A DNA stretch of 64,000 bases, from contig JARUPY010000087.1 of assembly GCA_029817715.1 (NCBI GenBank), forward strand, positions 5,126,726-5,190,725, given 5' to 3'. Below are positions 42,437 to 53,442 of the stretch, one piece after another. Both the position numbers and the translations under genes were made by a program. The DNA is from Melastoma dodecandrum. Taxonomy: Eukaryota > Streptophyta > Magnoliopsida > Myrtales > Melastomataceae. The stretch's first letter is position 1. Each line of letters starts with the position of its first letter. Under the pieces are notes generated by a model, which was not told the origin of the DNA, did no database searches, and worked only from the letters and a program-made list of their open reading frames with translations.

Positions 42437-45400
42437 TTAACTTCTCACTATCTGTTCCCATATAGATGGGAAGCGCCTTCTCAGAATCCTACTGTGCGAT
42501 TCCCAGATAGTCTTTCTATAATGCTTCAAAAATTTGCCATTGAATTTTAAAGGTTGTTTGACTCCATCGAGCGTCGACAACCTATAGCTATTCGCCGAAA
42601 AAGTCTCACTGACTTGATGTGGTCCTTCCCAACTAGGAGACCATTTTCCGAGGACCTGGTCTTTAGTCCATAGTGGTAAGATCATTTTCCAGACCAAGTC
42701 GCCAACCTGAAAGTTGAATGACTTTCTTATTATAATGGTGGGCTATCCTTTGTTTGTGCATCTCTATTTTATCTACAACCTCCAGCCTTTTTCTCTCTAA
42801 TTCTTCCAAGGCTACATGCATGGCTTCGTCTTGTAGACAAGGCTGGCTAACGCGGAGTGATTTATACCCCTCATCTCGATAGGTAACACTGCGTCGTGGC
42901 CATAAACCAATGCGAATGGAGTTTCTCCGGTGCTTTCACGCTTAGTAATTCTTAGAGCCCAGAGAGTATCGTCTAATACTTCATGCCATCTCTTTGGATT
43001 AAGCCCGACCATCTTCTAGATGTTATTCTTGATTAGTTTGTTGGAAGCTTCAGTCTGTTCATTTGCCTGAGGATAATACGGGGTGGAATTCAGGACTGAG
43101 AAACCAAATTCCTTGGCAAATTCCTTTACTCTTAAATTATTAAAAGTCGTTCCATTGTCTACGACAATGTTCTGACGAATGCCAAAGCGGTAGATAATGT
43201 TAGTCCGTAAGAAGCTGATAACCTCACTGTGGTCAACTTGCTTGTAGACTTGCGCTTCTACCCATTTGGTGAAGTAATATGTTACTACCAAGATGTATGC
43301 ATCCCCCCGGCTAGAGTGAGGGTGAATCTCTCCTATCACAGCTAATGCCCAGGTCCTAAATGGCCAGGGTCTAATTATAGGAGTTAGGTCGGCTACTGGG
43401 GCACGAGTTATAGGGCCATGTCGTTGGCATTCCTGACATCCCTTGGCCATTTCGATACAATTTTTCATCATTGATAGCCAATAAAATCTATGTCTACGAA
43501 TTATCCAACACATTTTAATCCCTGCTTGGTGCGATCCGCAGAGTCCTTCGTGGGTTTCCAACATTAATGGAATAGCCTCGTCCAAGTCTACACATCTTAG
43601 GAGGACTCCGCTTGTATCTTTTCTGTAGAGCACGCCATCTAGAAGAACATATGACAGAGCCTGAACTTTAATTCGCTGTTTGGCTTTTTGACTGGGATCT
43701 ACTAGAAAATCAGCTATTGGCCTCCTCCAGTCTTTTTCTTGTTCCATTATGTCTACAGCCACGACTTTGGACTCTGGGTGTAGATGCGAACCTATTTCGG
43801 GTATGTTTCCCTGTTCCAGCCTGGTTTTATAGACATATGCTAATTGAGCCAAGCTATTAGCCACCGCATTCTCTTCGCACCCTACGAATTGGAACGAGAC
43901 GAGTTCGAATCCCGTAATGAGTCGTTGGACTATCTCTAGATAAGGTAATAGCCTGCCTTGACAGGTGCATTCCTTATTAACTTGGTTAATAACTAGCTGT
44001 GAATCTCCTTTGATGCGGGCGTGTTTCGCCTTTAGCGCTAAAAGTTCCTTTAGCACCATTATCAATGTTTCGTATTCCGTCGCATTGTTGGTAGATATTA
44101 CCTGGAGGCGAAAAGCTAACCTGATGTCTTTATCCATTGGGGAAATTATGTGAATTCCTATCCCAGCCCCATTCTTAGTGGACGAACCGTAAAACCAGGC
44201 CTGCCAAACCTCCTTAGTTGCGTCTTCTTGGTCTATAGACAAGGCTGGGTCGTGTTCGACTAGAAAATCAGCCAATCCTTGTCCTTTAGTCGACTGCTGA
44301 GATTTATATCTCAAGTCATACGGGGATAAGATTAGGCTCCATTTACTAATTCGTCCGTTTAGCAATGGACTCTCGAAGAAGTACTTAATAATGGGTGATT
44401 TAGTCACCACGTAGACTTCACTGCTTCCAATGTAGTGTCTCAGCTTCATGACGGCGTAGAATACTGATAGACACAACTTTTCTTTTAGGGCATATCTGCC
44501 CTCGACAGGAGTCGGTTGTCTCGATAAATAGTAAACAGCTCTTTCGCGTCCGTTTTCGTCTACTTGAGCTAGCATAGACCCTATGGTTGTTTCAGTAGCC
44601 GCTACGTAGAGAATGAAAGGTTTCCCTGGTTGAGGGGGTATTAATACAGGTGGATGCGTTAAATACTTCTTTAGAGCATTGAACGCTTCTTCGTATTTCT
44701 CGGTTCACTTGAAATTGTTTTGTCCCCTCAACAGATTGCCGAATGCTTCGGTCTTTCCTGCGATGTTCCCAATAAACCTTCGCAGGTAATTGACTCTTCC
44801 AAGGAAAGCTTGTAACTCCTTTTTGCTTCTGGGTGCAGCCAATTTTGAATGGCCTTTACTTGTTCTGATCGACCCCTATTCCGCGTTGGTGAACCAAGAA
44901 CCTCAGAAATTGTCCAGCTTTAACACCAAAGGCGCATTTAAGCGGGTTTAGTTTCACTTGATGCTTTCTCATCTTCGTGAAAGCATTTCTGAGATGGTTC
45001 ACATGGAGATCTTCTCTCGTCGACTTAACTACTATATCATCGATGTAGACTTCTACTGTCTTGCTAAGAGAGGCATCAAATATAGTGTTAATTGCTCGCT
45101 GACAAGTAGCGCCAGCATTCTTCAAACCGAATGGCATTACTACCCGCTCGAATATCCCTAAGGGACATCTGGATGTTGTTTTGTGTATGTTTTCTTCTGC
45201 AATGAAAATTTGGTTGTAAGCAGAAAATCCATCCATAAATGACATAATCTGGTGCCCTGCTGTCTTGTCTACAAGATCGTCTGCGATGAGTATTTTTCCT
45301 TTGGGGTGGTGCGATTGAGGTCTCTAAAGTCTATATAGACTATGATCTTACCATTCTTTTTAAGGACGGGCACGATACTAGAGATCCATTCTGTATAGCG

Positions 45401-48400
45401 CGAGGTCCTAATATAACCTGTTCAAAAAAGTTTTTTGACTTCTTCGCTGTGTAACTTCAGTGGTCATGCGCCTAGGTGCTTGCTGCACTGGTTTAAGTCC
45501 TTTTTGATAGGAATAGTGTGTTCTACTAGTCTACGGTCCAACCCTGGCATTTCAGTGTAATCCCAGGCGAAACAGTCTTTGAATTCCTCAAGTACTCCCC
45601 TAGTCGCATCGAAAAGTTCTTTATTTAAAGAAGAACTAATGAAAAGAACTATAGGAAAGGACTCGCTTCCAATGGAAAGGTTAATGTTGACCAATGGGTC
45701 GCATGGTGTCATCAAAGACTCACGTTCCTCTGAACCACCTAAGTCGGTAGACACGGGCTTATTACAAGCATTAAACGCACTAAGCGCTTTTGCGTTTATC
45801 GAAAGCCAAGAAACAGGTTGTCCACAACAGCGATTTCCTTGGTAGACTTGAAGCCGTTGAAGGACATCGGCGACTGCTTCGGTTACCTTTTCATTCTGGC
45901 CCATAAGTCCCTTTCTTCAGGAGTCTATCGGGCTCCAACTCCGCAGCACTATTTTGCTGATCTTCCTCTACTCCTTCATCTTTCGCCTTGCTAGTCGCTG
46001 CAGGGTTTTCCCCCCGAGTTGACTTCTTGGAGAACCTTCTCTATATATTGGGCAGACATCTCATCACCCCATCTAGTTAGAACGATCGGCCCTGTGTCCG
46101 GTTTGGGGTGCGATGTCCCATAGTCTACGATATAGTCAAACTTTCCGGATGGCTCGCCAAGGGGTCCTACTATAGGGTCGCCAATCTTATAGCGCTGGTC
46201 CAGTGTAAGGTCCTTGACAATCTTGCTTGTCTCTGCATGCAAGATCCCCTTGTCACAATAGGAATATTCATCAGCCTTGATAATTTCAATCTCAGATTTA
46301 ACCCAAAGCAACAACTCTCTATGCAACATAGAAGGAATAGCTGCAGCTTTATGGAGCCAGTCACGGCCCAACAGCGCATTGAAAGTAGGAATTATGTCTA
46401 TCACAAATAAGGCGGTTTCCCTTTCCTGGCGACCCACCTCAAGGTGCACCGAGAAAACCCCCAGGCACTCGGATTTCCTACCATTAAACCCACTTACTGC
46501 GACATTGGTTTTAACCAAGTCGTGAGGCTTATATCCAAGCATTTTAAACCTGGACAGAGGAAGCACGTTTATAGTGGCTCCGTTGTCTATAAGGACTCGG
46601 CTTACTACTGTACCATCAAAGGTAGCAGTTATGTATAATGAATGCATTTGTTGTTTCATGCTGTGAGATGGCTTTTCTAACCAATTTAATGGAAAGCCTG
46701 CTGGGTAAACTGGAGAGCAAGGAAGAGGCACTTTACCTACTAGAGTCTTTGTGTCTCGCTTACATGCGAAGTATACAGGCAGGGTAAGGGCACTCACGAC
46801 TGGCCTCATCTCCCCGTCGACATCACTTGGGATCTCGCTCCGGAGTGGGGTACAGTCAAAGCTCGAGCCAGGTCTTCTGAATTGTCCGTAGACTCAATGC
46901 GCTCTGCCTCGGCGTTAACTTCATTCGCAGGCGCTCTAGCCGGTGGGGCTATTCCTAAGAGGGTAGGCCTGGGCCTTTTGGCAACGTGACTTAGACGTCT
47001 GTCCCTCCTCTTGCGCGCCCTTGGCAGCAAAGTGGTCTTGCCCATTGCCTTCCGTCAATATTTCGAAGGGTTAACTGCTTTAATCACCCTTGATCTCTTA
47101 GAACCAAGGAGAATTTGACGTACCTTCACACAGTCGCCAACAAATTGGTCGTATCCCACTACTGTTCGTGTGGGAAGCTGCTGCGAATCTGGGCAAGTGT
47201 TGTTAGTTTCAACAGTACCTATAGTTGTAGGGCGCGCAGGTTCGACCATGATTTTCCCATTTGTGGACAAATCTACAAGCTTGAGAAAATAGTTGACATA
47301 GCAGGAAGTGCAAAGTTGAGTGATCAGGATCTTGTTTTGAGCTATGAGCTTGCATTTTTGACAGAGCATCTTCGCCTCCAAGAACTGAGCTATTGGTGGG
47401 CCTGTCCGGACCGCCTTGATGTCCACCTTAGGCATTCCATGTCTCGGCTTGCTTGCCCTCTCCTGCGGTCGTTCGGGCCGTTGGGCTCTACTAAGGTTAC
47501 CGGCTTCTGTGATTCCGGGGCGAGATTCGTCAGAATGGCCAAGCCTTTCCTGCCCTGACTTGGCACCTTGCTGAGACGAGGAGTCATTAAACTCCAGGTG
47601 TCGCCTGGGACGTTCGGGTGCACGGGGTTGCTGCTTGGGTGCTCGGCCTCGACCGTGTGGACCACCTCTTCCTCCCCGAGTTGCTGGCCTGCGCTCCGGG
47701 CTTGGGGGGCTTTTAAATATCCTTTGTGAACTGTTGGAGGCGCTTCGCGAGCTTGAAGGCACTACTCCCATTGCTACCTCCTCAAATGGGGTTAAATCAT
47801 ACCAAGTGTCCCCCTGATTGTTCTGAAGATACTTCCTAAAAGTATTGCATCGATCGGTGGTGTGCTAGTCATCCATATGCTAGCAGCAAAGGTTAGGCGG
47901 AACCTCCTTGACTGGGCAAGTGATTACACCTTTGTCAGCCAGACGACGAAAGAGGGCATTCGCCACCAAGGTCTCCCCCGAGATCTTTATGTCCTGTAGG
48001 GAATTATCTATATTAGTTTCGATGAAATTGATGTCCACATCAGCAACATCGAACATATGAATAGCTATTTCATCATCAAAAGTCCTATCGTCGACCATAG
48101 TGACTTCGTCGACTTCAGGGAAACATAATTCCTTGGACTCTATAAGGTCCTGGATTATATTCTTGAATGACAGACAATCTTTGGTCATGTGCGTAAACGA
48201 CCCATGCCATTTGCAATAGTTTCTAGTCTTTTCCCTTTCTGTCTGGGGAACTCTATGGCCCGGTTTAAGTTTGATGCGCTTCCATTGGATGAGCCAGTCA
48301 AAGATCGCATATGCCTTGTCTACGTCGAAAGAATATTTTCTTTCTTCACCGGACTTTTGGGACGCTTTAGCTTTTGAATTTTTCCTTGTCAGAGGCTCAC

Positions 48401-49868
48401 AAACCGTTGCTTCGCCTTTCACGAATTTGGCCATGTCTACCTCAAAGGATTCCAGCTGAAAGGCATGCTTAGACTGCGCCTCTTCCATCAGTAAGTGATG
48501 ATATTCCGTTGACCTTCTGGCCAAGTCATACAGGTCATTAAACCTTTCTCCCTGCAGCTTTTTCTTGAAAGGCATAAGCAACGCGTTTAACGCGATCATC
48601 AGCTGATCCCTTTTAGGAATCCCAGGTCTACAGCGCAGTAGTGCCTTGCGCAAGCGTATGAGGAACTGTCCTGGATGTTCTTCGACGGTTTGCTTAAGTC
48701 GCATCACCTCAAAGATTGACATTGGCGTATCTAATCGTGCGAATGCCTTCATAAAAGAAGACTGCATCTCTGCCCATGATGTTACTGATCCGGGAGGCAG
48801 ACTCGCATACCATGTGAAGGCATCTCCTGTGAGAGAGTTCGGGAACAACTTTAGCTTCTAAAAGTCATTGGCTGCAGCGTCTCCTGCCTGATGAGTGAAC
48901 CGGGCTATATGTTCTATGGGCGTCATCTCATCTTCCCCCGAAAAACTGGTAAAGTCAGGAACTCTATACCCCCTAGACAGAGGATATTCCCGGTCAATAT
49001 AGGCAGGATAATGGCTTCTGTATAAACCAGGGTCCTCTTGCCTGACTGCTCCAGGTACCATCTGCTCCAAAACCTGAGCGATCGTCTCCCTCAGATTCGG
49101 TGGTGGTGGAAGAACGGGGTCGAACTGCTCTCGAACGTATCCCACTTTATCTGGAGGATACGGTACCTTTGGGGTTACTCGAGGTGGCTGTGGGTTTACT
49201 GAGACGTTAGTGTAGAAACTTTCTGTCCGTGGTAAATTTCCCACTATATGAGGTTCTCCTGGAGGAATCTCCTCAACAGGCTCTTTACCGGGTCGACGAG
49301 GAGGTATGGCGCTCGCATATCTGTTTGTCTCGTCCTGAGCCTCTACCTCGTCGTCTACATGATTCACCGCGTACACAGCATTTGCTCTCCAGGTAGGAGA
49401 TTGGGAGGTCGTAGGCCTTGACGGGGACATTTGGTCCTTGCTACCGACTTCGGTAGCACGTGGGTTAGTGCCGCCCCAAGGCTCATTTCCTTGAAATGAT
49501 ACATTGTGCCTTTCTACGCGCCGGGCATCTCCCATAAAGGAATTTTCCTTGTCTACGGGGGTGCTTGGCTTCGTCGCAGCGCTTGGCCTACTCAAAGCAC
49601 TAAGGTGTTCCAGAATCTGAGCCATGTTATCTTGCAACCCAGTGATATGTCTGTCCATTAGGTTCATCTCATTGAATTCTTTATGGAATTCAATTCTGGA
49701 AATAAACTCAGAAGGAGTATGACCTCCAGAATCGGATTGATTCCCGGTTTCCTGGCTTCTTATAGCCGTGTTCTCAACATTTAAGTCGGCTGGGGGATGC
49801 TGATCATCTCCATCTAATGGAAGAGGAGGAGGATCGCGAGTAACTCCACTCCTGGTATTCTTCGCCAT
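42437..49868 (-). pseudogene. Element B gag-pol, multiply interrupted
   Basis: Gag starts at 49868 (MAKNTRSGVTRDP) and is stopped at 48858-48860, then open again at 48848-47880 (LFPNSLTGDAFTWYASLPPG). Zinc segments, a linker (47771-47055) and a protease (46809-45991, IDNGATINVLPL, ALLGRDWLH) follow. RT is in pieces (45904-45464; 45245-44856 with YIDDIVVKS). The frame 44575-43016 has both RNase H domains and most of integrase (VVDNGTTFNN, YYPQANEQTEASNKL). In the second RNase H the first catalytic Asp is Tyr (WFYGSS against WFDGSS in A). The C-terminal integrase part lies at 43012-42812 and 42697-42437. It is older and more decayed than A. Confidence 0.87.
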
Positions 49869-49893
49869 CTGAAAACTTTAAGTTTCATGGCGG

Positions 49894-49911
49894 CTCCCAC
49901 TGTGGTCGCCA
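49894..49911 (-). other. Element B primer-binding site
   Basis: The inverse of TGGCGACCACAGTGGGAG, six bases inside the LTR end at 49918. Identical to the site at 26486-26503 in A. Confidence 0.7.
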
Positions 49912-49917
49912 AAAACG

Positions 49918-51136
49918 TGTTCGCGTAGGAAACGGATCATGCCGGAAATATTTGGCAATAAGACTCACAGGGATTTGTAGATGTGGTCGCCAGTAAGTAA
50001 TTGAAGAATTTGATTGAATGCAAACAGTTTTTACACGAAGTAAAGAAAGCTTACAGCCATAAAAGTAAAAATAAGGACGGTGGTAAGATTGTAGACTAGC
50101 TACAGTGCTCCGTAGACTTGGGGCGTCGTCGTAGACTTGATGGTAGGGCGCTGTAGGCTTGTGCTCCTCGGGCAGCAGGACTTAGCTGCTGGACTTGATG
50201 GACCGGATGCGGTCGGGTGCTGAGGCGGACGTGGACACCAAGGCTGCGATGACTGACCTTGGCGGAGGCACCGAAGGCGGAGATGTGCACCGGGACTACG
50301 GTGGCTCGTCCTGGCGTTGGCGTCGAAGGCGGAGGTGCGTACCGGGACTACGGTGGCTCGTCCTGGCATTGGAATCGAAGGCGGAGGTGTGTACAGGGAC
50401 TATGGTGGCTCGTCCTCGCGTTGGAGTCGAAGGCAGAGGGCTGTTACCAGAGCTACGATTGCTCATCCTGGTGGTGAAAGTGAAGGCGGGGATTTGTTGC
50501 CCGAGCTACGGTTGCTCACTCTGACGGTGGAAGGAAGACCAATGAAACTTTAAGAGTTTCGCCCAGGTCGGGGAATCCTAACAACTAACAACTAAGGGGT
50601 GACAAGCAAGATAAGCTTTTGTTGGCTGATTTGTTCATGATTTTCTGTGAGGGAGATCCTCTCTCTTTTATACCCAGTCTGTTACGACCTTCCGGAGATT
50701 TTCCAGACTCGATTCTCCCAAAGAATCTCGGAGCTAACTGACTTCCACTCGTTTGATCGTGGATCGTAAACTCCTCTGACTTCGGGTTTAATTGGTTGTT
50801 TTTTAAGACGTGTGTTGATATAAGCGTGGGTAACAAGTCCCATTTATCTCGGGACTGTGGAACCATTTTCCTTTGACACGTGTCTTTTGTAGGCGCAGGC
50901 CTGTAGACTTCGTATCCTTTGCAGGCCCAAGCCTGTAGACTTTGTGTCTCTTGGAGGCGCAGGCTTGTAGACTTCCCTTGATTACAAGGTTATTACCCCG
51001 CCTTTGAAGACTTCTTTTGCTACATAGTCCATGTAGACTGCGGGCGCAGGCTTGGTATGTTTAACTTGGCTGTAGGCCTTATGAGCTTTTACGGGCTTTG
51101 TCAGAATTAGGCCCAAGATTTTCTATTGTGTCAACA
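49918..51136 (-). repeat. Element B 5' LTR
   Basis: 1219 bp, minus orientation, from TGTTGACACAAT (at 51136) to CGAACA (at 49918). It has three copies of the 52-bp unit at about 50273-50430 and a TATA box near 50666-50673. It still holds the intact AGTGCTCCGTAG site at about 50104, which shows where A went into the other LTR. Confidence 0.9.
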
Positions 51137-51619
51137 CTCTCAAGACGGACCATGTTCAGCAGATTAACAGCTTCCAGCTTAGAAACCACGTTCAACGAGG
51201 CCGAACGATCGAAGTCCTTGACTATGGTGATACGGCCAGGTTGAACCCTGCGGAACTGGTAATCTTCATCCTAGAGACTCGTCTAACTTGGGTTCCGCGA
51301 CCAATGGAAGATGATGACGACCCAGCTTTGGATTTGGACCCGCGAGGTGGCTTCATGACTGGAAATTGGAACAAAAAATGATGGGGTAACTCGTGAAACA
51401 TGTATCCATCCATTAAAGACAGACAACCAGACGGACAGGCACAGGGGGAAAGGGAGATACCTTGGTCCGGTCAGAAATGGGCCAATAATTGGGATACCTC
51501 GTAAACAATCGGAGCTTGTTTTTGGTTTTAAAAGAAATTTGAGAAATATGTTCCAAATTTTCAAAATATTTAATTTATTATTCTTAAAGTGTATTTTGAA
51601 ATCTTAGTCTTTTAATTTA
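51137..51619. other. Right flank of element B with piece of an interrupted gene
   Basis: On the minus strand 51137-51300 is open and coding-like (FRRVQPGRITIVKDF, then ASLNVVSKLEAVNLLNMVRL). Reading across B into 25279 keeps a frame open for about 40 further codons. Upstream (51300-51365) is a Ser-rich stretch (SKAGSSSSSIGRGT). No family is recognised. 51420-51610 is AT-rich and empty. Confidence 0.4.
51611..51619. repeat. Pack-MULE target site duplication, left
   Basis: TTTAATTTA, identical to 53434-53442. Nine bases is the length made by Mutator-type transposases. Confidence 0.9.
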
Positions 51620-51931
51620 GGCAAATTATCAATTTTTGGCCCAAACTATAGGCCAACTTTCTTCTGTGGCCTATCGTTAAAAAAGTTTTAGATTTGGCCC
51701 AATCTACATTTTATTTTTTGATTTGGCCTAATAACCGACGTCCGTTAAGCGGTGCAGACGTGTCGTTAATGGACATTTACAATATTCTACGTGGCTTTAT
51801 TTATTTTTTTCAGAAAAACGGCAAGTGGCCAAAATTAAAAACCCAGGCGAAATAAATCAAGCTCCGAAGTTAAGCTCCCCCTCCCCGGCCTCCTCCGGCT
51901 CACCGGCCTCTCAAAGTAGTCTGGCGGCCGC
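51620..51931. repeat. Pack-MULE left terminal inverted repeat
   Basis: Pairs with 53122-53433 with a few mismatches. The outer part is AT-rich and the inner 60 bases are GC-rich. A GACGTCCGTTAAGC... segment near 51740 is shared by both arms. Confidence 0.88.
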
Positions 51932-53121
51932 TGCTTCGGCGCGCTTTGGGACCTCGCCTTGGCCCGTGATGACTCCGTGTTCGCCATGTAGTTCGGGTAT
52001 TCGTAGGACAGTGATTCTCTGTATTCTGGCATGGGGAAGGCGAATGGGATTCGAGCGAGGTCGGGCTTCGAGGTCGTCGAGCAGCACTGACAGCTGTTTT
52101 GTGTGGTGCAGAAGGCGTAGTCCTCAAAATGGCCGCTACAGGTCCTTGGGCTCATCTCTGTCAAGGCTGGCGACACTTGCTGGTAGTTGTCGTGACTGGA
52201 GTACGCTCGGTGGGCGGGACAATGTGCTGAGAAACGGTGATCAATCCGTTCCGGCTGCGGATTTTTCGGGTACGGGTAGCAGTTCCGGCTCTTCATGCTC
52301 TGCTTCGGCTCTCCCAGATCCATTTCAACGATCTCGATGTTCTCTTCCATCATCCCACGATTAGCCTCCTGTATATTCGTGCCACAGGATCGTCTCACGC
52401 CATAAAGGAATGAACAGAACAACGCGGTTCAAGAAGATCTCTTGCCGGGCTGCCCATCGAAGAACGTTCAATTTGGATCTCACCTGGTCCAAGTTCCTGA
52501 ACCTGCCATCCTAGGTAGATTTCCTGTAGGTCGATGGGCGTGGATGGATAGCAGCCAGCTTCACGTCCTCATTGCCCATACGAAGCCGTTGAGCCCGGGC
52601 ACGAGCCTGAACGGTGACCAAAGCCTGAATACACCGGAGCGTGGCCTTGGCCTGCTTCCTCACCAGATGTCCCCTGACCAGCGCCTGCAATTTGACTAGT
52701 CCTCTCAACGCTCTCAACGCCGTCCTAGCCTGAACCCAACATCATCGGAGCCGAATAAAAAATCACAATCTTAGTCCAACGGACCCCCGAGCGCTACCTC
52801 GATGGAGCAGTAGTGCACGTTACCAGGTAAGAGCGAAAAGCAGACTGGATCCGGATGGCGGCGGCTTCCTCGATCGAGGCAGAGGATCTACCGTCCGTGG
52901 CAGCAGTCAGCATCATCACGGCAGCCGCAGCCTGTGCAGCCGCCGCGGCCGCATCTGCAGCAGCAGCAGTGGCTGCCACGACAGCCATGGCGTGGTTCCT
53001 CCGGCGGTCGTCATTCAGATCAGAGGCAAGGGAGTGTCTGGTGGGAGGGGTGGCGGACAACCTGCGAAAGCTCCACCGCCTCTTCTCCTGGGGAGTCGTG
53101 GGGGGGAAGACGACGGGAGTG
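51932..53121 (-). pseudogene. Captured fragment of an IQD (IQ67 domain) gene
   Basis: Read on the minus strand from 53121: ATPVVFPPTTPQEKRRWSFR, an Ala-rich stretch, then AAAIRIQSAFRSYL. A 94-nt GT-AG intron (52730-52823) falls where IQ67 genes carry one. Exon 52729 onward reads [40 protein letters not shown] and QARARAQ, the calmodulin-binding IQ motifs. A stop follows near 52511, then RNLDQVRSK and WAARQE in later frames. 52422-51932 gives a C-terminal part with YPNYMANTESSRAKARSQSA. The N-terminal 40 or so residues are absent because capture begins at the inverted repeat. IQD proteins tie calmodulin to microtubules; this copy is truncated at both ends. Confidence 0.85.
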
Positions 53122-53433
53122 GCGGCCGCCAGACTACTTTGAGAGGCCGGTGAGCCGGAGGAGGCCGGAGAGGGGGAGCTTGACTTCGGGGCTTGATTTA
53201 TTTCGCCTGTGTTTTTTAATTTTGGCCACGTGCCGTTTTTTCGGAAAAAAAAATAAAGCCACGTAGAATATTATAAATGTCCGTTAACGACACGTCTGCA
53301 CCGCTTAACGGACGTCGGTTATTAGGCCAAATCAAAAAATAAAATGTAGATTAGGCTAAATCTAAAACTTTTTTAACGATATGCCACATAAGAAAGTTGG
53401 CCTATAGTTTGGGCCAAAAATCGATAATTTGCC
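53122..53433. repeat. Pack-MULE right terminal inverted repeat
   Basis: Inverse of 51620-51931. Followed directly by the duplication TTTAATTTA. Confidence 0.88.
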
Positions 53434-53442
53434 TTTAATTTA
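53434..53442. repeat. Pack-MULE target site duplication, right
   Basis: TTTAATTTA, identical to 51611-51619. Confidence 0.9.

Larger units (their letters stand above)
25280..51136 (-). mobile_element. Element B: older Tat-type Ty3/gypsy retrotransposon, host of element A
   Basis: An LTR retrotransposon on the minus strand. Its 5' LTR is 49918-51136 and its 3' LTR is split into 25280-25470 and 38523-39603 by element A. LTRs start TGTTGACACAAT on the minus strand. The primer-binding site is 49894-49911 and the purine tract 39604-39620. Gag-pol is broken by many stops, and an antisense gene with a plant mobile domain is degraded. No clean 5-bp target duplication is seen: GTCTC precedes the left end and CTCTC follows the right end. 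Domain order, dual RNase H and the antisense gene place it in the Tat lineage. It is dead as an autonomous element. Confidence 0.88.
51620..53433. mobile_element. Pack-MULE carrying an IQD gene fragment
   Basis: A 1.8-kb element with inverted repeats of about 312 bp (51620-51931 and 53122-53433) that start GGCAAATTATC. They contain GGCCCAAACTATAGGCCAAC and end at GGCGGCCGC. It is flanked by a perfect 9-bp duplication. There is no transposase. The 1.19 kb between the repeats is part of a host IQD gene with its intron. Long inverted repeats, a 9-bp duplication and a captured gene define a Pack-MULE; it needs a transposase from elsewhere to move. Confidence 0.92.
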
